A stretch of 64,000 nucleotides of DNA from Paractinoplanes toevensis (GTDB lineage: Bacteria > Actinomycetota > Actinomycetes > Mycobacteriales > Micromonosporaceae): contig NZ_BOQN01000070.1 of NCBI RefSeq assembly GCF_018332695.1, positions 1 through 64,000 of the forward strand, in the 5' to 3' direction. How positions within the stretch are numbered: the first letter of the stretch is position 1; every line of letters starts with the position of its first letter. The translations under genes were made by a program, and so were the position numbers. The notes under the pieces are model-generated. The model worked only from the letters and a program-made list of their open reading frames with translations, had not been told where the DNA came from and did no database searches. Shown here piece by piece: positions 52,583 to 61,497 of this stretch.

Positions 52583-54940
52583 GTGCGTCCAACCATCCTC
52601 AGAAGATCGGCGGCCGGCGCGTTCGCCGCCATGCTGCTGCCGCTCCCGGCGGCGATGACCGTCCAGACCGTCACCCTGGCCCCGGCGCGCGCGGTCACCA
52701 CCGTCGACGCCGGCGGCACGACTTCCGTACCGTTCACCGTCACCACCTCCGACGGCCGCGCCCTCACCGCGCCCGCCACCGTCGGCACCCTCACCTTCCC
52801 GGCCGGCGCCGCCTCCGGCACCGTGCGCGCCCTCACCGTCCGCGCACCCACCGGCGGCCCGTCGCTCGCCCGCCCGCTCCCCCTGGACCTGCGTGCCAGC
52901 GGTGCCGTCCTGACGAACAAGCCCGCCGTGATCGTCAACGCGCACGGCCTGCCGTACCTCGACAGCCGGCTGCCCGTCGGCCGGCGCGTCGAGGACCTCC
53001 TGCGGCGGATGACGCTCGACGACAAGATCGGCCAGATGACCCAGGCCGAGCGGGGCGCCATGGCGCCCGACCCCGCCCAGGTCGCCTCGCTTCGCCTCGG
53101 CTCGGTCCTTTCCGGAGGCGGGTCGGTGCCCACCCCCAACACCCCGGCCGCCTGGGTGGAGATGGTCAATCTCTTCCAGGCGTACGCCCTGAGCGCGCCC
53201 CTGCAGATCCCGATGATCTACGGGATCGACGCGGTGCACGGTCACGGCAACGTGTACGGCGCCACGGTCTTCCCGCACAACGTCGGGCTCGGTGCCGGCC
53301 GCGACCCCGGCCTGGTGGAACGGGTCTACCGGGCGACCGCCGCCGAGGTGCGGGCCACCGGCATCCCGTGGGACTTCGCGCCGTGCGTGTGCGTGTCCCG
53401 CGACGAACGCTGGGGGCGCTCCTACGAGAGCTTCGCCGAGGACCCGGCCCTGGTGATCCGGATGGAGACGGCGATCGACGGCCTGCAGGACGGCGGGGTT
53501 CTGGCCACCGTCAAGCACTACGCCGGGGACGGCGACACCGAGTACGGCACCGGCAACGGCGACTTCACCATCGACCAGGGCATCACCGTCACCAGCCGGG
53601 CCGACTTCGCCCGGCTCGACCTGGCGCCGTACCGGGCGGCGATCCGCAAGCACGACGCCGGCAGCGTGATGCCGTCGTTCTCCAGTGTGGACTGGACCGA
53701 GGACGGCGTCGGCAACCCCACCAAGATGCACGCCTCCCGCGAGCTGATCACCGGCACCCTGAAGCACGACCTCGGCTTCGACGGCCTGGTGATCAGCGAC
53801 TGGGAGGGCATCCACCAGATCCCCGACCCGTCCGCCCCGGCCGGTTCGCCGCTGCCGACCGCTACCCAGGTGCGGGTGGGCGTGAACGCCGGCACCGACA
53901 TGTTCATGGAGCCCAACACGGCGCCCCGCTTCGAGGAGCTGCTGCGCGCCGAGGTCGCGTCGGGCGGCGTGCCGATGTCCCGGATCGACGACGCGGTCCG
54001 GCGGATCCTGCGCACGAAGTTCGAGATCGGCCTGTTCGCCCACCCGTACGCCTCGGCCGCGAACGCCGGGCAGGTCGGCAGCGCCGCGCACCGGGCCCTG
54101 GCCCGCGAAGCGGTGGCCGAGTCGCAGGTGCTGCTGAAGAACTCCGGCCGCGCGCTGCCGCTGCGGAAGTCCGCGAAGATCTACGTGGCCGGCCGCAACG
54201 CCGACGACATCGGCAACCAGGCCGGCGGCTGGACCATCGACTGGCAGGGCCGCTCCGGGGCCGCGATCCCCGGCACCACCATCCTGCAGGCCATCCGCCA
54301 GGTCGCGCCGCAGGTCACGTACAGCGTGGACGGCACCGCCCCGACCGGCGGTGCCGACGTCGGGGTGGTCGTGGTGGGGGAGACCCCGTACGCCGAAGGT
54401 TTCGGTGATGTCGGCGGCCCGGTCTGCGGTTGGTGCACGCCGCCGCAGGCCGAACCGAAGTCCCTGACCCTGCAGCCGGGTGACCGGGCCGTCGTCGACC
54501 GGGTCTGTTCGGCCGTCCGCACCTGCGTGGTGCTGCTGGTCTCCGGTCGTCCCCAGGTCGTCACCGATCAGCTCGGTGAGATCGACGCGCTGGTCGCCTC
54601 GTGGCTGCCCGGCAGCGAGGGCGCCGGCGTCGCCGATGTGCTGTTCGGCAAGCGCCCGTTCACCGGCCGCCTCCCGGTGTCCTGGCCGGCCACCGTGGAC
54701 CAGGTCCCGATCAATGTCGGAGATCCGAACTACCAACCCCTTTTCCCGTACGGGTGGGGCCTGCGGACCGGTGGTGGTGGGAGCGCGCTGGACGTTCTGC
54801 GGGACGCCGCGCAGACTCGGGTGATCTCCGGTCACGGCGGCCTGACCTGGGCTTCCGACCTCGCCGAGGCCGACCGTGCCCAGACGTCGGGCGACAACCT
54901 CCGGGCGTACCGTCTGCTGCGGAAGGTGATCTCCAGCTGA
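52583..54940 (+). CDS. Secreted GH3 beta-glucosidase
   Basis: The precursor has 785 residues. A signal peptide (RRSAAGAFAAMLLPLPAAMTVQTVTLAPARA) is followed by about 80 residues of beta-rich Val/Thr/Ala sequence and then a GH3 catalytic barrel (MTLDDKIGQMTQAERGAM..., SFAEDPALV, KHYAGDG, nucleophile Asp near residue 406 in VISDWEGI) and C-terminal GH3 domain. It resembles exported beta-glucan glucohydrolases. GTG 52583 with GGAGGA upstream is preferred to the longer frame from 52478. It could release sugars from plant beta-glucans outside the cell. Confidence 0.87.
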   Translation: MRPTILRRSAAGAFAAMLLPLPAAMTVQTVTLAPARAVTTVDAGGTTSVPFTVTTSDGRALTAPATVGTLTFPAGAASGTVRALTVRAPTGGPSLARPLPLDLRASGAVLTNKPAVIVNAHGLPYLDSRLPVGRRVEDLLRRMTLDDKIGQMTQAERGAMAPDPAQVASLRLGSVLSGGGSVPTPNTPAAWVEMVNLFQAYALSAPLQIPMIYGIDAVHGHGNVYGATVFPHNVGLGAGRDPGLVERVYRATAAEVRATGIPWDFAPCVCVSRDERWGRSYESFAEDPALVIRMETAIDGLQDGGVLATVKHYAGDGDTEYGTGNGDFTIDQGITVTSRADFARLDLAPYRAAIRKHDAGSVMPSFSSVDWTEDGVGNPTKMHASRELITGTLKHDLGFDGLVISDWEGIHQIPDPSAPAGSPLPTATQVRVGVNAGTDMFMEPNTAPRFEELLRAEVASGGVPMSRIDDAVRRILRTKFEIGLFAHPYASAANAGQVGSAAHRALAREAVAESQVLLKNSGRALPLRKSAKIYVAGRNADDIGNQAGGWTIDWQGRSGAAIPGTTILQAIRQVAPQVTYSVDGTAPTGGADVGVVVVGETPYAEGFGDVGGPVCGWCTPPQAEPKSLTLQPGDRAVVDRVCSAVRTCVVLLVSGRPQVVTDQLGEIDALVASWLPGSEGAGVADVLFGKRPFTGRLPVSWPATVDQVPINVGDPNYQPLFPYGWGLRTGGGGSALDVLRDAAQTRVISGHGGLTWASDLAEADRAQTSGDNLRAYRLLRKVISS

Positions 54941-55020
54941 ATCGATGAGCCGCCGCGGTGTCCCCGGGCACCGCGGCGGTTTCCGGCCCGTGGTGTGGCA
55001 CACCGACGGCGTGCTTTCTG

Positions 55021-55029
55021 TGCTAGCTT
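55021..55029 (+). promoter_or_regulatory. Extended -10 promoter of cspA
   Basis: TGCTAGCTT fits an extended -10 (TGnTAnnnT); no good -35 is visible. It predicts a start point near 55036 and a leader of about 150 bases, typical of cold-shock mRNAs. Confidence 0.35.
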
Positions 55030-55065
55030 GGCCGCGTTGCAGTTTTGATTTCCTAAGACGTTCTG

Positions 55066-55101
55066 AACGCCTGATGGGCATCTCGGCCCGCCAGGCGTTT
55101 T
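55066..55101 (+). promoter_or_regulatory. Structured cspA leader (hairpin plus T-tract)
   Basis: AACGCCTG (55066-55073) and CAGGCGTT (55092-55099) pair. Inside them GGGC and GCCC also pair around ATCTCG. The 3' arm runs into TTTTCTGTTTCG, as in an intrinsic terminator. It lies 90 bases before the cspA start, so it may attenuate or act as a temperature-responsive leader. Confidence 0.5.
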
Positions 55102-55189
55102 CTGTTTCGTCGGCAAGGTCGGGAGATCGACACGGCAACGCGAGAGGTCCCGCACGGTGCGGTTCCTCACGGTCAACAAGGAGTAGAGA

Positions 55190-55393
55190 ATGGCCACCGG
55201 AATCGTCAAGTGGTTCAACGCGGACAAAGGCTTCGGCTTCATCACCCAGGACAGCGGCGACGGCGACGTCTTCGCGCACTTCTCGGCCATCGCGACCTCG
55301 GGCTTCCGCACCCTCGAGGAGAACCAGCGGGTCGAGTTCGATGTCGCTCAGGGTGCCAAGGGCCTGCAGGCGGAGAACATTCGCCCGCTCTGA
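55190..55393 (+). CDS. cspA: Cold-shock domain protein
   Basis: The 67-residue OB-fold protein has RNP1 KGFGFI and RNP2 DVFAHF. It is an RNA chaperone in the CspA family, cytoplasmic. AAGGAG lies 8 bases before the ATG. A hairpin-rich GC segment (55401-55435) follows. Confidence 0.97.
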   Translation: MATGIVKWFNADKGFGFITQDSGDGDVFAHFSAIATSGFRTLEENQRVEFDVAQGAKGLQAENIRPL

Positions 55394-55517
55394 CAAAACT
55401 GCCCGGTGACCCCGATTCGGGGCCGCCGGGTGTGGTGACGGCCGGTCACCCATGGTTGAGATCCGCCACATCCGCGTGATCTCCCGGGGAGATCGGCCGT
55501 CTCCGTCTCTGCTCGTC

Positions 55518-56081
55518 TCAGCGGTAGGCCGGCTGTGGCGCGGCCGGGTCGGCCGCGACGACGTCGAGGTGCGGGTCGGCGGTGAGGTAACCGATCAGCG
55601 AGGCCGGGCCGGCGATCCCGGCCCAGTGCGGGTCGACGTCGAGGGTGACCCACCACGCCCGGTCGGACGGCCAGGCGAAGGCCGGCTCGGCGCCGCCGAG
55701 GCGGTAGGACTCCGGCCAGTTACCCGCGTCGGCCAGCGGCCCGCGGAACAGCCAGTAACGCCGGTGCGGCACGATCACCTGCGGGGCCGGGGCGGGCGGG
55801 TTGCCCTGGGCGAGGCCCTCCCAGGCGCAGAAGTAACAGTCGTCCGGGGTTGCGGTGTGCGCGGCGAGCAGCCCGAACAGGCGAGCGAGCTGACCGTCGC
55901 GCCAATCCTCCGCGTACACGTCGTTCTCGCTCTCGCCCGGATGCGCCGGGTCGGGCAGCAGCCGCAACCGCGCGTAGCTCTCGTAGCCCTCCGGCCCGAA
56001 CGTCACGAGTCGGTGCCACGGCAGCTCGCTGAGACTGATCCAGTCGGCCGGCAGCGGATCCTCGCAGGGCGTGAGCGTCAT
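55518..56081 (-). CDS. Conserved hypothetical protein
   Basis: The 187-residue soluble protein begins MTLTPCEDPLPADWISLSELPWHRLVTFGPEGYESYARLRLLPDP and contains DDCYFCAWEG (a CxxC-like pair) and many Trp and Tyr residues. I do not recognise a catalytic motif. Its ATG overlaps the stop of the PheRS-like gene (ATGA), so the two are co-translated and may work together. Confidence 0.75.
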   Translation of the reverse strand: MTLTPCEDPLPADWISLSELPWHRLVTFGPEGYESYARLRLLPDPAHPGESENDVYAEDWRDGQLARLFGLLAAHTATPDDCYFCAWEGLAQGNPPAPAPQVIVPHRRYWLFRGPLADAGNWPESYRLGGAEPAFAWPSDRAWWVTLDVDPHWAGIAGPASLIGYLTADPHLDVVAADPAAPQPAYR

Positions 56082-57274
56082 GGTCCCCTTTCTACCGCCG
56101 CGCCCGCCGGCTCCGCCGGTGCTTGGCCCCCTGAGTCGCCGGTTTCGTGGTGGCCTGCGGTCAGGCCGTGCCAGATGCGGTCGCGCAGATCGTTGGCGCG
56201 GTCGCCGGGCAGGGTGCCGTGCGGATCCCGGAGGATGACCCGGAGCAGCACGTTCACCTCGTCGGCGCGGATGCCGAGCCGCTCGCGGGATGCGGCGGGC
56301 AGGTCGGCGGCGGGGGTCACCGAGCGAATCGCGACCTCCTCGACCAGGCCGGCGTCGGGGCCGAGGAGATCGCGCACCCGGTCACCCAGCTCCTCGGCGG
56401 TGACTCCCGGCGGCATCGCCACCGACAGGTCCCGGCGGGCGGCCGGCCCGGACGGGACCGGCCGGTAGGGCGCGAGCGACGTCATCTGACCGGCGACGCG
56501 CGGGTCCGCCGAACGCAGCAGCCGGATGTCGGTGATCCCCTTGCGCAGCATGACCAGGCGATCCAGGCCCAGGCCCAGCGCCAGCCCACGGATCCCGGGC
56601 CGCCGGAGCACGTGCGCGGCCGCCACACCGCACTCACCGATCTCCACCCACTCCGTCCCGGACCACGCCTCGATCTCCAGCCCGTCGGTGGTGTAGGGAT
56701 GGGCGGCCGGGCGCACCCGCCACGACGTCCCGGGCAGCGCGGCACTCACCGCGACGGCCACGAGCTCGATCAGCTCATCCGCCGCCGCACCGGGGAGCCC
56801 GCGTTCCTCGCCGCCGGCCGGCACCGGAGCCAGGCCAGACGCCGGTGGGCCGGCGGTGATCCGCCACAGGTCGAGCTGGTGCGGGGTGCCGGTGTGCAGG
56901 CGGTCGATGGAGTCGCGCCGGTAGACGATACCCGGGCACGCGAGCAACGCATCGGTGCCGGTCATCGCGCGCACCGCGCCGGGGACCAGGGCGGACGTCT
57001 GCGAGCGCAGCATCCGGTCGGGGGAGACGTAGCGGGTGTGACGCGTGTCCCGGGCGGTGGCGTCGGGGGAGTAGCCGAGCCGGTCGTAGTTGTCGGCGAC
57101 GTCGACGATCCGGGATCCGCGGTGGACCGTGAGGGTTGCCGACGGCCATCGGGCGGTTGCGGCGGCCAGCACGGCGTCGACGATGAGCTGGACGGCGTGC
57201 TGGCCGGCGGCCGGATCGGTCAGGTCACGGACGGCCAGGTCGGCGGCGAGGGCGGCCTCGGTCAGGTACGGCAT
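56078..57274 (-). CDS. Single-chain phenylalanyl-tRNA-synthetase-like ligase
   Basis: The 398-residue protein joins a class II aaRS core of PheS type (motif 2-like region near YRRDSIDRLHTGTPHQLDLWRI; motif 3 GLALGLGLDRLVMLRKGITDIRLLRS) to a ferredoxin-fold anticodon-binding domain (residues about 300-380: ARRDLSVAMPPGVTAEELGDRVRDLL...). That order, PheS core plus FDX-ACB in one chain, is known from mitochondrial PheRS. Bacterial housekeeping PheRS is alpha2beta2 with longer subunits, so this is an extra paralogue, possibly with a non-translational role. ATG 57274 has GGAGGA upstream. Confidence 0.85.
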   Translation of the reverse strand: MPYLTEAALAADLAVRDLTDPAAGQHAVQLIVDAVLAAATARWPSATLTVHRGSRIVDVADNYDRLGYSPDATARDTRHTRYVSPDRMLRSQTSALVPGAVRAMTGTDALLACPGIVYRRDSIDRLHTGTPHQLDLWRITAGPPASGLAPVPAGGEERGLPGAAADELIELVAVAVSAALPGTSWRVRPAAHPYTTDGLEIEAWSGTEWVEIGECGVAAAHVLRRPGIRGLALGLGLDRLVMLRKGITDIRLLRSADPRVAGQMTSLAPYRPVPSGPAARRDLSVAMPPGVTAEELGDRVRDLLGPDAGLVEEVAIRSVTPAADLPAASRERLGIRADEVNVLLRVILRDPHGTLPGDRANDLRDRIWHGLTAGHHETGDSGGQAPAEPAGAAVERGP

Positions 57275-57294
57275 GGGATCCTCCGGGCAGGGAA

Positions 57295-57334
57295 GGGCGG
57301 CCGGAGACAAAAACGGCCGCCCGGTGGGGCGGCC
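57295..57334 (-). promoter_or_regulatory. Three-segment alternative hairpin: attenuator or terminator
   Basis: On the minus strand, GGCCGCCC (57334-57327), CACC, GGGCGGCC (57322-57315), GTTTTTG, then GGCCGCCC again (57302-57295). Segments 1-2 form an intrinsic terminator with a T5 tract. Segments 2-3 can pair instead and would disrupt it. It could attenuate the PheRS-like gene or simply terminate the upstream methyltransferase gene. Confidence 0.6.
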
Positions 57335-57438
57335 ATCACGACGTACGCGAAAGTCAGCGGGCCACCGTCGGGGGCCGGCCGAACGCTTGTGCGCCGCGTG
57401 ACGTCATGGGTGAAGGATGCGCCGGACAGCGTACGGTG

Positions 57439-58236
57439 TCATCCGATTTTCCGGCCGACCGCGGCCCACCCGCTGACCTCCCGGGACAGGTCGGCGCCGG
57501 CGGCGGGCTTCCAGCGGTGGCACTGCACGACGCCCGGCTCGACCAGGTCCGGCCCGCCGAGGAACGCGGCGGTCTCGTCGCGGGTGCGGCGGGTCTGCTT
57601 GGTGGCCACCTTGCTGTTGTAGCGCTGCTGCCCGGCCGCAGCCTGCGAGACGTTGACGTCGCTGGCCGGCTGGGTGATGGCCAGAAAGCTGCCGGGCGGG
57701 ACCGCGGCCATCAGCTCGGCGATGATGCCGGCCGGATCTTCCTCGTCGGCGATCAGGTGCAGCACGCCGATCAGCAGCACCGCGACCGGCCGGCCGAGGT
57801 CGAGCGTCTGCCGGGCGGTGGCCAGGATCGGCGCCGGGTCGCGCAGGTCGCCGTCGATGTAGGCGGTGGCGCCGGCGTCGCTGCCGGTGAGCAGCGCCCG
57901 GGCGTGCACGAGCACGATCGGGTCGTTGTCCACGTAGACGATCCGCGATGAGGGAGCGACCTCCTGGGCGATCTGGTGGGTGTTGCCGGCCGCGGGGATG
58001 CCGGTGCCGATGTCCAGGAACTGGCGGATGCCGGCCTCGCCGGCCAGCCAGCGCACGGCCCGGCCGAGGAAGTCCCGGTTGGCCCGGATGTCGTAGCGGA
58101 TGCCGGGTCGGACGGCGATGACCTCCTCGGCCGCCCTGCGGTCGGCCTCGAAGTTGTCCTTGCCGCCGAGCCAGTAGTCGTACACCCGGGCGGGGTGGGC
58201 CACGCTCGTGTCGAAGTCGTACTCCCGGTCACCCAT
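57439..58236 (-). CDS. SAM-dependent methyltransferase, DUF574 family
   Basis: The 265-residue protein has DTSVAHPARVYDYWLGGKDNFEADR at the N-terminus, typical of the actinobacterial DUF574/Methyltransf_19 family, and FLDIGTGIPAAGNTH plus VYVDNDPIVLVHA for the SAM site. The substrate is unknown. Such genes are numerous in actinomycetes. Confidence 0.9.
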   Translation of the reverse strand: MGDREYDFDTSVAHPARVYDYWLGGKDNFEADRRAAEEVIAVRPGIRYDIRANRDFLGRAVRWLAGEAGIRQFLDIGTGIPAAGNTHQIAQEVAPSSRIVYVDNDPIVLVHARALLTGSDAGATAYIDGDLRDPAPILATARQTLDLGRPVAVLLIGVLHLIADEEDPAGIIAELMAAVPPGSFLAITQPASDVNVSQAAAGQQRYNSKVATKQTRRTRDETAAFLGGPDLVEPGVVQCHRWKPAAGADLSREVSGWAAVGRKIG

Positions 58237-58254
58237 AGGGCGACCATAGTCCGA

Positions 58255-59526
58255 TCAGGACGCTCGCGGGCGCTCGAGCGCGTCGCGCAGGTTGGTCGCG
58301 TGCAGGGCGGCGTTGATGCCGACCCAGCGGATCGGTTCCGGCTCCCAGCGGCGGGAACGATGGCCGACCCAGGGCAGGGCGGTCCGGTCGCTCCGGTTGC
58401 CGGCGATCAGGTCGGCGAGCGTACGCCCGGCGAGGTTGGCGGCCGCGACGCCGTCACCGACATAGCCGCCCGCCCAGCCGAAGCCGTCGGTGAGGCCGAC
58501 CGACGGCATCCAGTCGCGGGGGATGCCGAGCGGACCGCCCCAGCGGTAGGCGATCTCCGGTTTGATGCCGAACATCTCGGTGAGGGTGTCGCGCAGGCTG
58601 TCGAAGACGGCCGGCACCCGGTCGTACGACGGTTCGATACGCGAGCCGAAGTGGTAGGGCGCGCCCCGCCCGCCGAACGCGAGCCGGTCGTCGGCGGTCC
58701 GCTGGCCATAAATGATCATGTGGCGTTCGTCGGCGAACGTCTCCCGGCGGCGCAGCCCGATCCGCTCCCAGTCCGACTCGGGCAGCGGCTTGGTGGCGAT
58801 CATCAGCGAGTAGACCGGGGCGAGCGCGCGACGGTGCCCGGCGAGCCGGGCGGTGTATCCCTCGAGGGCCCGCACCACCGTGCCGGCCCGCAGCGTGCCG
58901 TGGTCGGTGACGATCTGCCCGCGGGTGATCCGCTGCACCCGGGTGCCCTCGTAGATGGCGACGCCGCGCTGCTCGACCACCGACGCCAGGCCGCGCACCA
59001 GCTTGGCCGGGTGCAGCGCCGCGCAGTCGGGGCTGTAGACGCCGCCGAGCACGCCGGTCGCGCCGCAGATGGCGGACGCCTCGGCCGCGTCGACGAAGCC
59101 GGCCGAACCCTGCTGGCGGCGCAACTGTGCCGGGGTGCGGGCGAGGGTGATCGTGCCGCCCTTGGCGTAGTCGCAGTCGATGCCCTCGGCCGCGGCGGCC
59201 CGCCCGACCTCGTCCACCGCGTCGGCCAATGCCGCATGCATCGCCGTCGCGCGGGAAGCGCCGTAGCGCCGCGCCAGCTTGGCCTCCGGAACCGGGAACA
59301 GGCCCGACGCCCAGCCACCGTTGCGCCCGGACGCCCCGAAACCGCAGTACTCGGCCTCGACGATGGCGATCGACAGGTGCGGGGCCAGCTGCGAGAGGTA
59401 GTACGCCGTCCAGAGCCCGGTGTAGCCGCCCCCGGCGATCGCCACGTCCACGTCCGCGTCGCCGTCGAGCGGCGGGCGCGGGGTGACCGGTCCGAGGGTG
59501 TGCAACCAGAAGGACGGAGCGGTCAT
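58255..59526 (-). CDS. FAD-dependent oxidoreductase (DAO/PuuB family), second copy
   Basis: The 423-residue flavoprotein has DVDVAIAGGGYTGLWTAYYLSQLAPHLSIAIVEAEYCGFGASGRNGGW at the N-terminus and GYVGDGVAAANLAGRTLADLI near the C-terminus. It is paralogous to the product at 46160-47557. The ATG overlaps the Lrp stop (ATGA), so amino-acid-responsive control is likely. It probably oxidises an amine or amino acid. Confidence 0.87.
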   Translation of the reverse strand: MTAPSFWLHTLGPVTPRPPLDGDADVDVAIAGGGYTGLWTAYYLSQLAPHLSIAIVEAEYCGFGASGRNGGWASGLFPVPEAKLARRYGASRATAMHAALADAVDEVGRAAAAEGIDCDYAKGGTITLARTPAQLRRQQGSAGFVDAAEASAICGATGVLGGVYSPDCAALHPAKLVRGLASVVEQRGVAIYEGTRVQRITRGQIVTDHGTLRAGTVVRALEGYTARLAGHRRALAPVYSLMIATKPLPESDWERIGLRRRETFADERHMIIYGQRTADDRLAFGGRGAPYHFGSRIEPSYDRVPAVFDSLRDTLTEMFGIKPEIAYRWGGPLGIPRDWMPSVGLTDGFGWAGGYVGDGVAAANLAGRTLADLIAGNRSDRTALPWVGHRSRRWEPEPIRWVGINAALHATNLRDALERPRAS

Positions 59527-59981
59527 CGCGTACCCCATGCGTAGGTCTGTTTGGCCAGCTTCAGATACATGAACGTCTCGCACGAGGTGACGCCCTTGAT
59601 CGGGCGGACCTTCTCGTTGAGCAGGTCGAGCAGGTGCTCGTCGTCGGTGCAGACGAGCTCGACGAGCAGGTCGAACCCGCCCGCGCAGATCACCACGTAG
59701 TCGACCTCGGGGATGTCGGCGATCTCGTCGGCGATGGCGCGCAGGTCGCCGTTCACCTTGAGGCCGACCATCGCCTGCCGCGCGAAGCCGAGCGTGAGCG
59801 GGTCGGTCACCGCCACGATCTGCATGAGCCCGCCGTCGAGCAGCCGCTGCACCCGCTGGCGCACGGCGGCCTCGGAGAGGCCGATCTCCTTGGCCAGCGT
59901 CGCGTACGACATGCGGCCGTCGCGCTGCAGGTGCTCGATGATCTGCTTGTTGATCTGATCCAAAGCCAGGTCCGCCGTCAC
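59523..59981 (-). CDS. Lrp/AsnC-family regulator
   Basis: The 152-residue protein has HTH LDQINKQIIEHLQRDGRMSYATLAKEIGLSEAAVRQRVQRLLDGGLMQI and a RAM ligand domain (AMVGLKVNGDLRAIADEIADIPEVDYVVICAGGFDLLVELVC). GTG 59981 is chosen because the HTH begins there; a TTG at 60047 is possible. It is translated with the FAD oxidoreductase and diverges from the saccharopine-dehydrogenase-like gene. The dyad at 60099-60115 may be its site. Confidence 0.88.
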   Translation of the reverse strand: MTADLALDQINKQIIEHLQRDGRMSYATLAKEIGLSEAAVRQRVQRLLDGGLMQIVAVTDPLTLGFARQAMVGLKVNGDLRAIADEIADIPEVDYVVICAGGFDLLVELVCTDDEHLLDLLNEKVRPIKGVTSCETFMYLKLAKQTYAWGTR

Positions 59982-60098
59982 GCCGCGATTCTTCCCCGGG
60001 TGCGGGTGTACGGCAATGGAATCGCTCGTCCGGTTTGCGGTGATCAATGGAATCCGTACCGGGAGATCACGGGTCAGTCCTTCCGAGCGGCAGTGACA

Positions 60099-60115
60099 TC
60101 TGCGTTTATCGCAGA
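60099..60115. promoter_or_regulatory. Lrp-type operator candidate
   Basis: TCTGCG-TTTAT-CGCAGA is a perfect 6-base dyad with an A/T-rich centre, as in Lrp/AsnC sites. It lies between the divergent lrp and saccharopine-dehydrogenase-like genes, 12 bases before a TTGACA (60127-60132). Confidence 0.55.
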
Positions 60116-60213
60116 GTTGATCGCTCTTGACAAGGGTTTCAGTGGTGTAGAGGCTCTTGGGACACGGTTTCAGTGATCAGAAGACCGTTTATCACCCGAA
60201 AGGTGTGTTCCCC

Positions 60214-61419
60214 ATGCGCGTCCTGGTTGTCGGTGCGGGCGGTGTCGGATCCGCCGCAGCCGGCATAGCCTGCCGCCGCGATTTCTTCACCCGCCTCGTG
60301 GTCGCCGACTACGACCTCGCCCGCGCCACCCGCGTCATCGACACCGTCGGCGACGAGCGGTTCGTGGCGGCGCAGATCGACGCCTCGAACGCCGAGGCGG
60401 TGGCCGCGCTCTGCCGCGCCCACGACATCACCCACGTGCTCAACGCCGTCGACCCCCGCTTCGTCATGCCGGTATTCGAAGGCGCCCGGGCCGCCGGCGC
60501 CGACTACCTCGACATGGCCATGTCGCTGTCCCACCCGCACCCCGACGACCCGTTCCAGCGGACCGGGGTGAAGCTGGGCGACGAGCAGTTCGCCGCCGCG
60601 CCCGCCTGGGCGGCGGCCGGCCGACTGGCCCTGGTGGGCATCGGCGTCGAGCCCGGCCTTTCCGACATCTTCGCCAGGTACGCCGCCGATCACCTGTTCA
60701 GCCGCATCGACGAGGTGGGCATCCGGGACGGCGGCAACCTCGAGGTGGCCGGCTACGAGTTCGCCCCGTCGTTCTCGGTGTGGACCACGATCGAGGAGTG
60801 CCTGAACCCGCCGGTCATCTACGAGAAGGGCCGCGGCTGGTTCACCACCGAGCCGCTGAGCGAGCCGGAGATCTTCGACTTCCCCGGCGGCATCGGCCCG
60901 GTCGAGTGCGTGCACGTGGAGCACGAGGAGGTGCTCCTCATCCCGCGCTGGGTGGACGCCGGCCGGGTCACCTTCAAGTACGGCCTGGGCCGCGAGTTCA
61001 TCGAGGTGCTCCGCACCCTGCACAAACTGGGCCTGGACCGCACCGAGCCGGTGCAGGTCGGCGCCGCGCGGGTGTCCCCGCGCGACGTGGTGGCCGCGGT
61101 GCTGCCCGACCCGGCCACCCTGGGCGACAAGATGACCGGCAAGACCTGCGCCGGCACCGTGGTGCGGGGCCTCGGCAAGGACTTCAAGCCCCGCGAGGTC
61201 TACCTCTACCACCTGGTGGACAACGACTGGTCGATGCGCGAGTACGGCGCCCAGGCCGTCGTCTGGCAGACCGCGGTCAACCCGGTCATCGCCCTGGAGC
61301 TCCTGGCCTCCGGCAAGTGGCACGGCACCGGCGTCCTGGGCCCCGAGGCCTTCGACCCGCAGCCGTTCCTCGACAAGCTGGTCGAGTACGGCTCCCCCTG
61401 GGAGATGCGCGAGCAGTAG
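60214..61419 (+). CDS. Saccharopine-dehydrogenase-family oxidoreductase
   Basis: The 401-residue protein has an N-terminal Rossmann motif (RVLVVGAGGVGSAAAGIACRRDFFTRLVVADYD) and a C-terminal catalytic domain with VEPGLSDIFARYAADHLF and GGIGPVECVHVEHEE. Length and motifs suit the saccharopine reductase/carboxynorspermidine dehydrogenase group. Since it diverges from an Lrp-FAD oxidoreductase pair, it may act in lysine or polyamine metabolism. ATG 60214 follows AAAGGTG. Confidence 0.85.
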   Translation: MRVLVVGAGGVGSAAAGIACRRDFFTRLVVADYDLARATRVIDTVGDERFVAAQIDASNAEAVAALCRAHDITHVLNAVDPRFVMPVFEGARAAGADYLDMAMSLSHPHPDDPFQRTGVKLGDEQFAAAPAWAAAGRLALVGIGVEPGLSDIFARYAADHLFSRIDEVGIRDGGNLEVAGYEFAPSFSVWTTIEECLNPPVIYEKGRGWFTTEPLSEPEIFDFPGGIGPVECVHVEHEEVLLIPRWVDAGRVTFKYGLGREFIEVLRTLHKLGLDRTEPVQVGAARVSPRDVVAAVLPDPATLGDKMTGKTCAGTVVRGLGKDFKPREVYLYHLVDNDWSMREYGAQAVVWQTAVNPVIALELLASGKWHGTGVLGPEAFDPQPFLDKLVEYGSPWEMREQ

Positions 61420-61497
61420 GAACCAGCGGACCGCGGCGGCCTGGCGCGCGAAGCAGCCTGCGGGGGATCGCGGCCGGCGTCGACACCAGCCACCGCA

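Noticed and set aside
55401..55435. GC-rich segment after cspA as a riboswitch
   Set aside because: It is a simple nested hairpin (CCCCGATTCGGGG) just after the stop, better explained as a terminator.
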